From Anaerolineales bacterium (GTDB lineage Bacteria > Chloroflexota > Anaerolineae > Anaerolineales > E44-bin32), in the NCBI GenBank assembly GCA_011772595.1, contig WVZH01000069.1, forward strand, positions 30,873 to 43,254: 12,382 nt of DNA. Direction: 5' to 3'. Positions 1-7,366 of this stretch are shown in pieces. Position 1 is the first letter of the stretch. Each line of letters opens with the position of its first letter. Position numbers and translations under genes: made by a program. Below the pieces are notes generated by a model, which was given only the letters and a program-made list of their open reading frames with translations, made no database searches and was not told where the DNA came from.

Positions 1-599
1 AGATCATCGAGGGTTCCGAGGATCGGATGCCCTTCGATCTCTTTGTCTTCAAGAGCTGGGTCGTCGTCCAGGTAGCCGACGATATGGTATCCCGAAGTTC
101 GATGTTGGTTGAGCGTACGGACGATTTCCCGCCCCAAGCTGCCTGCGCCGACGAAAAGGATATTGCTTGGTTCCAACAATGACGAATCGCGCTTCAATCG
201 TATATAGAGCAAAACCAGTCCGCGTAGTGTTATTAAAAGAGCCAGGGTTAATATGAAGGTGTAGACGAATTGCAAGCGAGATACTTGCCTGTAGGTCATG
301 TATAGGGTCCCTGCCAGAAGGATCGTCGCAGTACCGGCGGCCGAGGTGAGTTGAGTTATGTGGGATACAAAGTTTCGTGGCCGACCGAAGCGGTAAGAAC
401 CGGAAATCACCAAAGAGCCCGACCAACAAAGCACGGCAAGGAAGTAGACGGGAAGCGGCAAGATCTCACCGCCTGGTCCGAGAATCTTTCCGAATGGTAG
501 CTTCGTTCTCAGAACACTGGCAAGAAATAAACCTAAGGGTGTTAGGATTAAATCACCGAAGAAGAGAAAAACTGCAAGGCGGCTAATCCTTTGGGTCAT
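1..599 (-). CDS. Polyprenyl-phosphate sugar phosphotransferase, N-terminal part (cut by left edge)
   Basis: Only the first 199 residues are in the window. Reading back from ATG 599-597 gives a frame open to the left edge. An AAAGGAT Shine-Dalgarno-like site lies just upstream. Hydrophobic segments sit at about residues 8-29, 47-66, 84-103 and 111-133. A Rossmann-like domain follows, with ILFVGAGSLGREIV at 147-160 and VGYLDDDP at 174-181, then HPILGTLDD at 191-199. This is the membrane plus CoA_binding_3 architecture of enzymes that transfer sugar-1-phosphate from a nucleotide sugar to undecaprenyl phosphate, the first step of exopolysaccharide or O-antigen synthesis. The catalytic C-terminal domain is outside the window. 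A FlaA1/CapD-type nucleotide-sugar dehydratase shares this N-terminal plan and is the main alternative; the 'LGTLDD' ending and the neighbours favour the transferase. It lies 131 bp downstream of the GT26 gene, with no terminator seen between them. Confidence 0.72.
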   Translation of the reverse strand, partial: MTQRISRLAVFLFFGDLILTPLGLFLASVLRTKLPFGKILGPGGEILPLPVYFLAVLCWSGSLVISGSYRFGRPRNFVSHITQLTSAAGTATILLAGTLYMTYRQVSRLQFVYTFILTLALLITLRGLVLLYIRLKRDSSLLEPSNILFVGAGSLGREIVRTLNQHRTSGYHIVGYLDDDPALEDKEIEGHPILGTLDD

Positions 600-730
600 G
601 ATCTATCCTTTTATACTTCCCGGCGACCTGAGTGTACTACCTGCTCCTGAAATCCGGCTTTAGAATGAAAATGACGACGACATGTTGAGCGAACATTATG
701 ATCCTGCAATCATTAAAGTACGCTGGTCGT

Positions 731-1561
731 TCATTCAATCGTATAGCGCTTCAGTCCTAACGCTTGCTCGAACATACGAAGGATAAACAGCGGGTTGTCG
801 ACTAGGTATCGCCGCCACAAGCGGCGTGGCTCGGTCAGGAATCGGAATAACCATTCAAGGCCACTAACGCGCATCCATCTAGGAGCTTGCGGCAGGCGAC
901 CGGATATGAAATCGAAAGCCGCTCCAACCGGAATGAGAACCGCACCCTCAATCAGTCCAACGTGGTCTGCGACCCAGCGATCCTGCTTGGGCGTGCCGAG
1001 TCCGATCCAGACGACGTGAGGCTCGGTGAGATTGATCCTGTCGATGTCTTCCTTTTGTTCTCGGGGCGTTAGGGGACGGAAGGGTGGGGAATGAAAACCG
1101 GCGATCTGCAATTTGGGATACCTTCTTCGTAGCTCGTCGGTTAACGCTTGGGGCACGCCCGGAGCTCCGCCGTAGAAAAAATGCCGATATCCGGATTTCT
1201 GCGATTCGCGGCACAGTGTCAACATGAGGTCGGGTCCATAAACTCGTCCCATCTGTGAGTAGCCCTGCATGCGTCCGATCCATACCAGTGGCATACCATC
1301 TGGCGCTACAATCCCAGCGCCATTGACCACGGTGCGAAGAGATGGATCACGGTAACAGTTCATCACTGTGTGGACATTACAGACACTCAAGTATTGAGGC
1401 TGGTTGGTTTTCATCCAGCCCTGGACAATTTCGACTACCGATTTATTGTTGACTGCACTAATACCAACCCCTAGGATGTTCACACGGGGGGCATGAAACT
1501 CGACAGCACCAAGCCGGATATCTTCTTGTTCATGGAATGAGTGTGAACTCTCGTCGGTCAT
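731..1561 (-). CDS. WecG/TagA/CpsF family glycosyltransferase (GT26)
   Basis: A 276-residue protein, the usual length for GT26 enzymes. These transfer N-acetylmannosamine(uronate) or a related sugar to a polyprenyl-PP-linked sugar at the cytoplasmic membrane face. Family motifs are present: TVMNCYRD at 65-72, APDGMPLVWIGR at 86-97 with D88 in the place of the proposed catalytic Asp, GRVYGPDLM at 105-113, FYGG at 129-132, GLGTPKQDRWV at 187-197 and GAAFDFISG at 213-221. The C-terminal tail (226-262, WMRVSGLEWLFRFLTEP and RRYLVDNPLFI) is the basic and hydrophobic appendage known in TagA to complete the active site and bind the membrane. The start ATG (1561-1559) overlaps the stop of the upstream GT4 gene in an ATGA arrangement, so translation is probably coupled. 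It likely adds the second sugar of the repeat unit; the exact sugar cannot be read from sequence. Confidence 0.93.
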   Translation of the reverse strand: MTDESSHSFHEQEDIRLGAVEFHAPRVNILGVGISAVNNKSVVEIVQGWMKTNQPQYLSVCNVHTVMNCYRDPSLRTVVNGAGIVAPDGMPLVWIGRMQGYSQMGRVYGPDLMLTLCRESQKSGYRHFFYGGAPGVPQALTDELRRRYPKLQIAGFHSPPFRPLTPREQKEDIDRINLTEPHVVWIGLGTPKQDRWVADHVGLIEGAVLIPVGAAFDFISGRLPQAPRWMRVSGLEWLFRFLTEPRRLWRRYLVDNPLFILRMFEQALGLKRYTIE

Positions 1562-2766
1562 CGAGCTGTAGCTCTCTGGGATTCATTATTAAAGATCGCC
1601 TGGCGGTATATATCGATCAATTGCCGATAATTTTGTGCTGCGGAATACGTTTCGAGATATTTCATTCTCCCATTGATCCCCATGCTCATGATTTCTTCCG
1701 GATGTTGCATGATCCATCGTACATTCTGTCTGAGTTCTTCGATATTCCCCGGCGTGAAAAGTAAGCCGGTTTTACCTTCTTCCACGATCTCGGGTAGAGA
1801 TCCGAGTTTGGATGCCAACACGGGAATACCACAGGCCATCGCCTCCAAAATCGCCATGGGAAAACCCTCATACCATTCAGAGGGAAATATTAGCACTAAT
1901 GCGCTTTTCATGAATTCGAGCACTTCTGAATGCGGTAATCTACCTAAGGCTTTTACGCGAGCATTGGATTGCGACGCAATCATGCGCTGAACTTTTCTCT
2001 CCAGTGGACCGTCCCCGATGATTTTTAAAGATGGGAGGTCTTCTGCGCTCCAAGCGTCGAGGAGAGTCTCGATTCCTTTCTCCTGGACTAGGCGCCCTAC
2101 AAAGAGTGCGTAATCTCCTGGACCTGTTCCAACTCCTGGGTCGTTGGAGAGGAAATTCGGTTTAACAACCACTCGGTCAGCTGGTAATCCAGCTCGGAGC
2201 ATGATATTTCGCATGAAAGGTGTAAGAGCGATGTAAAAATCGACAGCTGTTTGCCAGGTTCCTATTCCAGCGTGCAGTGCGTTCATGATGGCCACGGTGC
2301 CGCTCTGAACAGCCGAACCACGATAGCACCGGTGTATGATGGAAGGCCAAGCGAAATACCGTCCAAGGCAATCTTCGCACACTCTTCCATTGCGTACATG
2401 AGTGGCGGCAGGGCAGGTAAGTCGATAGTTATGAAGGGTTTGGACTGTGGGAATGCCTAGTCTTTTGCAAGCGTGATATGCAGCAGGTGAAATACGTGCA
2501 AAGGTATTGTGGAAGTGTGCTAGATCGGGAGCTGCATTCTGAAGAAGATTTGTGAGTTCATTAAAGGTACGTCGTGACCACAACGCCTCCATGGCAGCCC
2601 GCACGCCAGAGAGTTGCTGGAGCTCGTGGTTTGAGCGTGTATATTCCCATACTTTATGACCGTGATCAAGAAGAAGTCTCGCTTCGGCCCGAAAGACCGA
2701 GTCTTCCCCGCCAGGTTGGCGATACGTGTTATGAATGAGGAGAATTCTTTCGGGTACTACTGACAT
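1558..2766 (-). CDS. GT4 family glycosyltransferase
   Basis: A 402-residue GT-B fold glycosyltransferase. The N-terminal acceptor domain begins RILLIHNTYRQPGGEDSV (residues 7-24) and carries HFHNTF at 84-89. The C-terminal nucleotide-sugar domain has LFVGRLVQEKGIETLL at 221-236, IIGDGP at 249-254, and SEWYEGFPMAILEAMACG at 296-313. In that last stretch E300 and E308 form the E-x7-E motif of GT4 retaining enzymes. Four cysteines cluster at C118, C130, C133 and C147 (TCPA, CEDC, HRCYRG), a pattern I recall in a subset of GT4 proteins and a possible metal site. It follows the sulfotransferase stop by 24 bp with only a poor Shine-Dalgarno, so it probably depends on translational coupling, and it overlaps the GT26 gene by 4 bp. 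It presumably adds a sugar to the lipid-linked repeat unit in the cytoplasm; donor and acceptor are unknown. Confidence 0.92.
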   Translation of the reverse strand: MSVVPERILLIHNTYRQPGGEDSVFRAEARLLLDHGHKVWEYTRSNHELQQLSGVRAAMEALWSRRTFNELTNLLQNAAPDLAHFHNTFARISPAAYHACKRLGIPTVQTLHNYRLTCPAATHVRNGRVCEDCLGRYFAWPSIIHRCYRGSAVQSGTVAIMNALHAGIGTWQTAVDFYIALTPFMRNIMLRAGLPADRVVVKPNFLSNDPGVGTGPGDYALFVGRLVQEKGIETLLDAWSAEDLPSLKIIGDGPLERKVQRMIASQSNARVKALGRLPHSEVLEFMKSALVLIFPSEWYEGFPMAILEAMACGIPVLASKLGSLPEIVEEGKTGLLFTPGNIEELRQNVRWIMQHPEEIMSMGINGRMKYLETYSAAQNYRQLIDIYRQAIFNNESQRATAR

Positions 2767-2790
2767 TGAATATTTACATGTTCGAAGGGA

Positions 2791-3759
2791 CTACTCGGGT
2801 TTAATGGGATCCTTCACGCCTGGTCTCGGAAGGATAGGATATCCATATCGATGTAGGAGGGGTGCTGTTAGAGCAGATGTGAGTAATATTTCGAAAATTC
2901 CTAATTTGCGTTTCCATTCCAGATCAGGCTGAATGGTAATAGTCCCCGTCTTGGTTCTGACAGGATTTCCTGAAACTGTGTGGTGTGATCTAAGAGTTAT
3001 CTCAGATGAGCCCTTGAAAAAATCCAGTGAATCCTCAATATCTATGAAACGAAGGATTCGTTCTATTATCTGCCGGGGTTGTGAGGCGAAATCTTCATAC
3101 CTTACCTGCATATAGTTCGAGTTTGCTTGATCTCGCCACAATTTTTCGATGGAAAAGTTCCAGACTGTCCAAAGTACACTGTTTTTCACCAAACTATTTT
3201 TAACCATATACCGCTCTTGCGCAGGATCGAATTTTTGTTTCCTCCATGAATATCCTGTACCACGCGGATCGCGAATGAGGTGAAGGATTGAGACGGATAA
3301 ACTTGGGATGCGCGAAAGGATGTATCCATATGATGGGATCTTAGAAGAATCAACGATTATTTCTTCCCCGGTTGCTTCTACAATGTTATGAAATAATGAA
3401 GCGATTTCATTGGTATACACTGGGAATTCGGAGTCCGCAGATTCTCCATGACGGTATAAAAGCATTTTGGGAAGATTTCGGGTGCGAGCAAATTTTCTAT
3501 GCAAAGCGATCATCTTGCTTGAGGGGATAAGATTTCCTTTTTTTCGATGACGATGGAGTATAGATTGCCACACTTGGCAATTGGAGAATCTTTCATTGCA
3601 ACCACATAATCTATTCTCTTGGATGCCGCGTTCCCAAAGGTACCATAGTTCGCCAACGTGGAATAAACCTTTACACTGACTGAGGATATTCCCCACTATT
3701 GTGCTGCCGCTGCGTCCCCAACCGGCAATAAAAAGGATTTTCACTTTATCTGTTGACAT
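2791..3759 (-). CDS. PAPS-dependent sulfotransferase family protein
   Basis: A 322-residue protein starting at ATG 3759-3757. AGGA sits 5 nt upstream of this start, which overlaps the flippase stop by 14 bp; an in-frame upstream ATG at 3798 would overlap by 53 bp and lacks that support. The 5'-phosphosulfate loop is IAGWGRSGSTIVGNIL (residues 11-26) and the 3'-phosphate-binding segment is LIRDPRGTGYSWR (161-173). HVGELWYLWERG (34-45) and the LCGCNERFSNC cysteine cluster (51-61) are features I associate with bacterial sulfotransferases of this class, and VDSSK (136-140) matches the substrate-site region. It would move sulfate from PAPS to a hydroxyl or amine. Its place between a flippase and two glycosyltransferases suggests a sugar acceptor in the polysaccharide repeat, which is inference. 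No signal peptide is seen, so it should act in the cytoplasm. The gene is clearly more AT-rich than hppA and rpoD. Confidence 0.87.
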   Translation of the reverse strand: MSTDKVKILFIAGWGRSGSTIVGNILSQCKGLFHVGELWYLWERGIQENRLCGCNERFSNCQVWQSILHRHRKKGNLIPSSKMIALHRKFARTRNLPKMLLYRHGESADSEFPVYTNEIASLFHNIVEATGEEIIVDSSKIPSYGYILSRIPSLSVSILHLIRDPRGTGYSWRKQKFDPAQERYMVKNSLVKNSVLWTVWNFSIEKLWRDQANSNYMQVRYEDFASQPRQIIERILRFIDIEDSLDFFKGSSEITLRSHHTVSGNPVRTKTGTITIQPDLEWKRKLGIFEILLTSALTAPLLHRYGYPILPRPGVKDPIKPE

Positions 3760-5332
3760 GTTTTTCCTGGGTAACGTTCCTGAACATCCTTCGTCCAATA
3801 TGTCTAAGGATCACGCCTTCTTCCTCATCAAAGCCCAATATGAATAACCCGATCCCAAACACACCTATTGCAAGGGTTGCTGTGAGCGTCAGGCGAAGTG
3901 CTGGATTGTCGAGGTTTAAATACCGGGATGCAATTACAACCCCGACCGATAGAATACTCGCAAGCAACATTTTGCGATAACGCTTGTCGTACGGCCAGAA
4001 TCCAAGGTGCCTCCGCACTTGTACCAACCCAATGATATATAAAGAACAAACAGCAAGAGATGTAGCAGTTGCAGCGCCCATCAAGCCGATTTGTGGGGTG
4101 AGGATGATGTTGATGATAACGCTAGAAATAAGCATCGCGGTTGTCGTCCAAAACCACTTTATGTGATGTCCCGTCATCATCAACATCCACCCAACCGACC
4201 CAGATGCGACGTTTACCAACTGTCCGATCGCGAGAATGAATAGGATGGGGGCACCAACCTGATATATCTGACCAAACAAGACTGTCAACAATTCCCGTGG
4301 AGCGGTTATGACAATAATGAACACGGGGAGGCTCAAGTAAAGGCCCCATTTGGTACTGATCACGAACAATTCCTGGAGTTCATGTCGTTTCCCTCGATGG
4401 AAAAGGTTGGCGATCATCGGAGAAAAGACGTAAGTTATTGCGCTGAGAATGAGTGCGAATAATAATGAGATTTGTGAGCTCGCTTGATAGATACCAACAT
4501 CTGCCTCGGGTCGAAATACTCCGACAAGTAGTCGATTTACCCAGATGATGAACATTGTAAAAGCACCTGCGAGCCACGTGGGCAACGAAAAGGACATGAT
4601 CTCTCGGACCATCCAGGTTGCCTTTGGGTATCTTGAAAAAACCTCAGGAAAAAGCCTCTTAAGGAAGAAGATTCCTAGTATGAAAGATAGCAGGTAAGCA
4701 GTTAATACTGAACCTAAAGCCGCGGTGAGTTGAAATCCAAGCAGGTAGAGGGCAATAAAAAGAACCAGACTTGCTACTGAAGGCAGGACATCTTCCAGGG
4801 TCGTAGCGTATTTCATCGTTTGTGTCACCCTCGTCGTTGCGGCAATTACTCTAGTAACCGAAATTAATGCGAACGCGGGAGCAAACCATCGAATAACCTG
4901 AGTCATGTCAGGATTTTGGAAGAAATCATGTGCGATGGGAAAAGCTGCCAAACAGAGTAGCAACGCCATGATCGACCCGGAAGCAGTTGACAGCCCTAGG
5001 GATTGGAAAATAGTCCCTTTTAATCCTGCTAAATCCAATTGCCAATATCGCGTAGCATACTGAATGGCTGCTTTGTCTAGACCTAAGGGTGCTATCGTGC
5101 CGCCCATCTGTAACATCGTCCAGCCGATGGCATAGAGACCGAAAGCTTCGGGTCCCAAGAAGCGTGCGATGAGGATTTGCCCAACTATCAAGAAGCCTCG
5201 TCCGAAGATCCTGCCAAATAATGCGATCCCAGTGCCAGAGGCCAGGCGGCTAAGTGCAGTCTCGGTCCACTGTGAGCCCGATTTGGTGGTCTCGATTTCG
5301 TTTCCCTTTGTTGGTTTCGTGGGGTTTTGCAT
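3746..5332 (-). CDS. Wzx-type polysaccharide/lipid-linked oligosaccharide flippase
   Basis: A 528-residue polytopic membrane protein of the MOP (MATE-like) exporter superfamily, Polysacc_synt type. Hallmarks are ARFLGPEAFGLYAIGWTML (residues 56-74), GVFRPEADVGIYQASSQIS (271-289), SPMIANLFHRG (304-314) and NIILTPQIGLMGAATATSLA (408-427). About 12-14 hydrophobic segments run from residue 35 to 500. The first 25 residues are polar and the C-terminus is charged (DEEEGVILRHIGRRM). It would flip the undecaprenyl-PP-linked repeat unit from the cytoplasmic to the outer membrane face. ATG 5332-5330 has a GAGAGGA element about 11 nt upstream, rather far. It is the first gene of the tight minus-strand group and is AT-rich (about 40% GC in a sampled 60-base line). 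No Wzy polymerase is adjacent. Strong family call; the substrate is unknown. Confidence 0.9.
   Translation of the reverse strand: MQNPTKPTKGNEIETTKSGSQWTETALSRLASGTGIALFGRIFGRGFLIVGQILIARFLGPEAFGLYAIGWTMLQMGGTIAPLGLDKAAIQYATRYWQLDLAGLKGTIFQSLGLSTASGSIMALLLCLAAFPIAHDFFQNPDMTQVIRWFAPAFALISVTRVIAATTRVTQTMKYATTLEDVLPSVASLVLFIALYLLGFQLTAALGSVLTAYLLSFILGIFFLKRLFPEVFSRYPKATWMVREIMSFSLPTWLAGAFTMFIIWVNRLLVGVFRPEADVGIYQASSQISLLFALILSAITYVFSPMIANLFHRGKRHELQELFVISTKWGLYLSLPVFIIVITAPRELLTVLFGQIYQVGAPILFILAIGQLVNVASGSVGWMLMMTGHHIKWFWTTTAMLISSVIINIILTPQIGLMGAATATSLAVCSLYIIGLVQVRRHLGFWPYDKRYRKMLLASILSVGVVIASRYLNLDNPALRLTLTATLAIGVFGIGLFILGFDEEEGVILRHIGRRMFRNVTQEKHVNR
3765..3768 (-). promoter_or_regulatory. 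Shine-Dalgarno deciding the sulfotransferase start
   Basis: AGGA on the minus strand, 5 nt before ATG 3759-3757, inside the last codons of the flippase. It favours the shorter sulfotransferase (322 residues) over the in-frame ATG at 3798. The conserved beta-strand and P-loop begin only a few residues after this start, as usual for the family. Confidence 0.6.
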
Positions 5333-5641
5333 GCTACAGTTTTTCCTCTCATTCCTGTGACGAGCTTCCTATGCCATTCCATTCACACATTGCAGAGAGG
5401 ATAAAGAATACGAATCAGTTTGGGCGCTTGGATATTGGATAGTCCGGGTCTTCGGATGCTGCGAGCGCCAAGTGCGAGGAAGTATTGTACATTGCTGTTT
5501 AGGGATCGGAAAGTCGGTGGAAGATAGAGTTGGAGAGATCAGCGTTCCATGTACTTATCAGGAACAGTTTGTACATCGCGGAAATCATGACGAAAGCAGG
5601 TTTCATCGAGGCGACCGGGTACAGGCGCTTACGAATCTCTT
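5333..5641. other. Gene-free 309-bp gap between flippase and GT39-like gene
   Basis: No convincing gene is seen; the one 60-codon plus-strand frame (5472-5654) has no recognisable domain and runs into the neighbouring gene. The gap should hold the minus-strand promoter of the flippase operon. The best candidate -10 is TACAAT (5489-5484), with only a poor -35 (TTTCCG) 17 nt upstream, so confidence is low. A 6-bp inverted repeat, ATGTAC at 5549-5554 and GTACAT at 5571-5576, encloses 16 nt and overlaps a GTTCC/GGAAC pair (5544-5548 and 5561-5565). This could be a weak hairpin or a binding site. No clear intrinsic terminator for the upstream GT39-like gene was found. The gap also marks the change from GC-richer to AT-rich coding sequence. 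Confidence 0.5.
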
Positions 5642-7306
5642 CTACAGCCCTTGAGTAATGCTTGGGCCATATTGTACAGGTGTGAGGAGGACGGGAGAAT
5701 CAGTAGTTCGACCTCGGCGGCCATTGGTACAGGTCAGATGCCACAACATAAGACCGGCGTAATCCTGCCAGACAAATTCCGCGCGACACTCGTTCGGCGT
5801 TAGAGGAGACCTATCTCGATCCGCCTGAGTGATCACTTGCGTGAAGGCGTGTGTGGCGGTGTAGGGTTGCCGTAGAACCCACCAGCATGAAGGTTGGCAC
5901 GTCGGTGGATTCTCATCCTGGATCCATACAAATCGATCTTGCAGATAAAATCGCAAGGCGACAACCGATTCGGGGTCTGAGAACCACACCTCGGGCATCG
6001 CTTCGACCTCCAGGACGCCGGAAAGATCGCGCCACTCCTCTTTTGCATATACATGATTGGTGTGCACCTGATACCCGCTTTGAAGGCCGATCCAAAGAAA
6101 AGCGAGTGACAGAACGACCGGTGACCATCCCCAAAGGATGCGGTCAACCCATGGTTGAATCACACGCCATGCGCGTGCCGCTCCTATGGCGACGATTAAG
6201 GCGCACGATGGTAGGAAGACCGAGAAATAGCGGTCCATATAAATCGGACGTCTTTGTGAAACGAGCCAGACTGAAAATATGGGGACGATGAGGCCAAGAA
6301 AGAATGTGCGTGTAGCCATCGAGCGGGTTTTCCTTCCGATCTGCGCGCAGATCACGAAGGTAAATCCGATCACACCGAATAGCGTGGAGGCAAGGGTGAC
6401 TTCACCTGCGTATCCTGAGAACAGGTTCCAGAGGGTCGGGAGGATGTCCCAAAGCCTAGGGCGGCTGATCCACCCGATTCCGAGCATCGGATCGGGTAAG
6501 AGTAAATACCAGGCTAACCATGCACCAAGTGGAATGAGTGCGATGAAGAATTGGAATGTGAACAGGCGAAAGGATCGTGGCTCATCTTTAAACTCAGCCA
6601 GCGCGATCAAAATCAAGCTGAAACCAACAGCCCAGACGAAGAAATGGGTCATCAAACCGAGACTTAGGGTGAGCAGACCGAGGGCAAAGTTCTGCAGTGA
6701 AGGTCGCTCTCGAAGTTTCAAGTATGCGTAGATTGTCGTAGCGGCAAAGAGGGTTGCGAGACTGTATGGTCTTGCATCGCGAGCATACCAAATCGCCATA
6801 GGGTGAAACGTCCAGAACCATCCGGACCCTATCATGCCAGCACGTCCCCCGAGCTTCAGACCAATTTGCATCACAATAGCCAATGTGAGGAGATCGGCCA
6901 CAACTGGGACCAAGCGTAGGACGGCTTCTGATTCCCCAAAAACTCCAATGGTGATCTTCTCAAGGGTGAAGAAGACCGGTGGGTGAACTCCCAACTCACG
7001 CAGTGCTTGCAAGAGATCTGTCCATGGAAGACGTGCTAACCACCACGTGTGCGCCTCATCGTGCCACAGGCTGGGATCGCCTAACCGATACACGCGCATG
7101 AGGATTGCGAGCAAGAAGAGGAGGACAATCCATAATTTGGGATCTTGTAAAAGATGGAAGAATCTTGGACGGGTGGCCGGGCGTTCAGACAGAAAATCCG
7201 TGGTATCGGTCAGTCGTTGACCCATGGCCACGGTTTTACTCATTTTGTCATCTAATGCAAGTGGAGAAGCGGTCATCGAAAAGGTGGGATCCTGGCAGCG
7301 TGTCAC
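5642..7306 (-). CDS. GT39-like integral membrane glycosyltransferase
   Basis: A protein of up to 554 residues with a GT-C fold pattern, related to dolichyl-phosphate-mannose-protein mannosyltransferase/ArnT-type enzymes (PMT_2). After a polar N-terminus, the first transmembrane helix is at about 57-73. The first outer loop carries SLWHDEAHTWWLAR (79-92) with the D83-E84 pair typical of the catalytic Asp. HPP at 108-110 and WYARDARPYSL (173-183) are also family signatures. About ten more hydrophobic segments reach residue 410, then a soluble, probably extracytoplasmic tail of about 145 residues (KEEWRDLSG at 422-430) with four cysteines (470, 474, 507, 526). It would transfer a sugar from a polyprenyl-phosphate donor to an acceptor outside the cytoplasm. 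The start is uncertain: GTG 7306 has no ribosome site, and in-frame ATGs lie at 7276, 7243 and 7225, all before the first helix. Its role with the polysaccharide locus is only suggested by proximity. Confidence 0.82.
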   Translation of the reverse strand: MTRCQDPTFSMTASPLALDDKMSKTVAMGQRLTDTTDFLSERPATRPRFFHLLQDPKLWIVLLFLLAILMRVYRLGDPSLWHDEAHTWWLARLPWTDLLQALRELGVHPPVFFTLEKITIGVFGESEAVLRLVPVVADLLTLAIVMQIGLKLGGRAGMIGSGWFWTFHPMAIWYARDARPYSLATLFAATTIYAYLKLRERPSLQNFALGLLTLSLGLMTHFFVWAVGFSLILIALAEFKDEPRSFRLFTFQFFIALIPLGAWLAWYLLLPDPMLGIGWISRPRLWDILPTLWNLFSGYAGEVTLASTLFGVIGFTFVICAQIGRKTRSMATRTFFLGLIVPIFSVWLVSQRRPIYMDRYFSVFLPSCALIVAIGAARAWRVIQPWVDRILWGWSPVVLSLAFLWIGLQSGYQVHTNHVYAKEEWRDLSGVLEVEAMPEVWFSDPESVVALRFYLQDRFVWIQDENPPTCQPSCWWVLRQPYTATHAFTQVITQADRDRSPLTPNECRAEFVWQDYAGLMLWHLTCTNGRRGRTTDSPVLLTPVQYGPSITQGL

Positions 7307-7340
7307 AATAGAATCAACAGGCTCGGAATCATCCGAGCCC
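7307..7340 (-). terminator. Likely intrinsic terminator of hppA
   Basis: A perfect 8-bp GC-rich stem (GGCTCGGA at 7320-7327 with TCCGAGCC at 7332-7339) and a 4-nt loop lie 27 bp past the hppA stop. In minus-strand transcripts the stem is followed by a modestly T-rich stretch (TGTTGATTCTATT). The hairpin is clear, but the weak T-tract makes termination efficiency uncertain. It separates hppA from the GT39-like gene only 60 bp away. Confidence 0.62.
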
Positions 7341-7366
7341 TGTGAACTCGATCTGGTTTCTCAAAC

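Noticed and set aside
49..429. 126-codon minus-strand frame over the left-edge gene
   Set aside because: It is a shifted frame of the phosphotransferase: the other minus-strand frame (from ATG 599) gives clear transmembrane segments and a Rossmann motif, while this one has neither.
3757..3798. Longer sulfotransferase start at ATG 3798
   Set aside because: It overlaps the flippase by 53 bp and adds a tail unlike the family, whereas ATG 3759 has AGGA at 5 nt spacing.
5472..5654. 60-codon plus-strand frame in the gap before the flippase
   Set aside because: No domain, no ribosome site seen, and it runs into the 3' end of the GT39-like gene.
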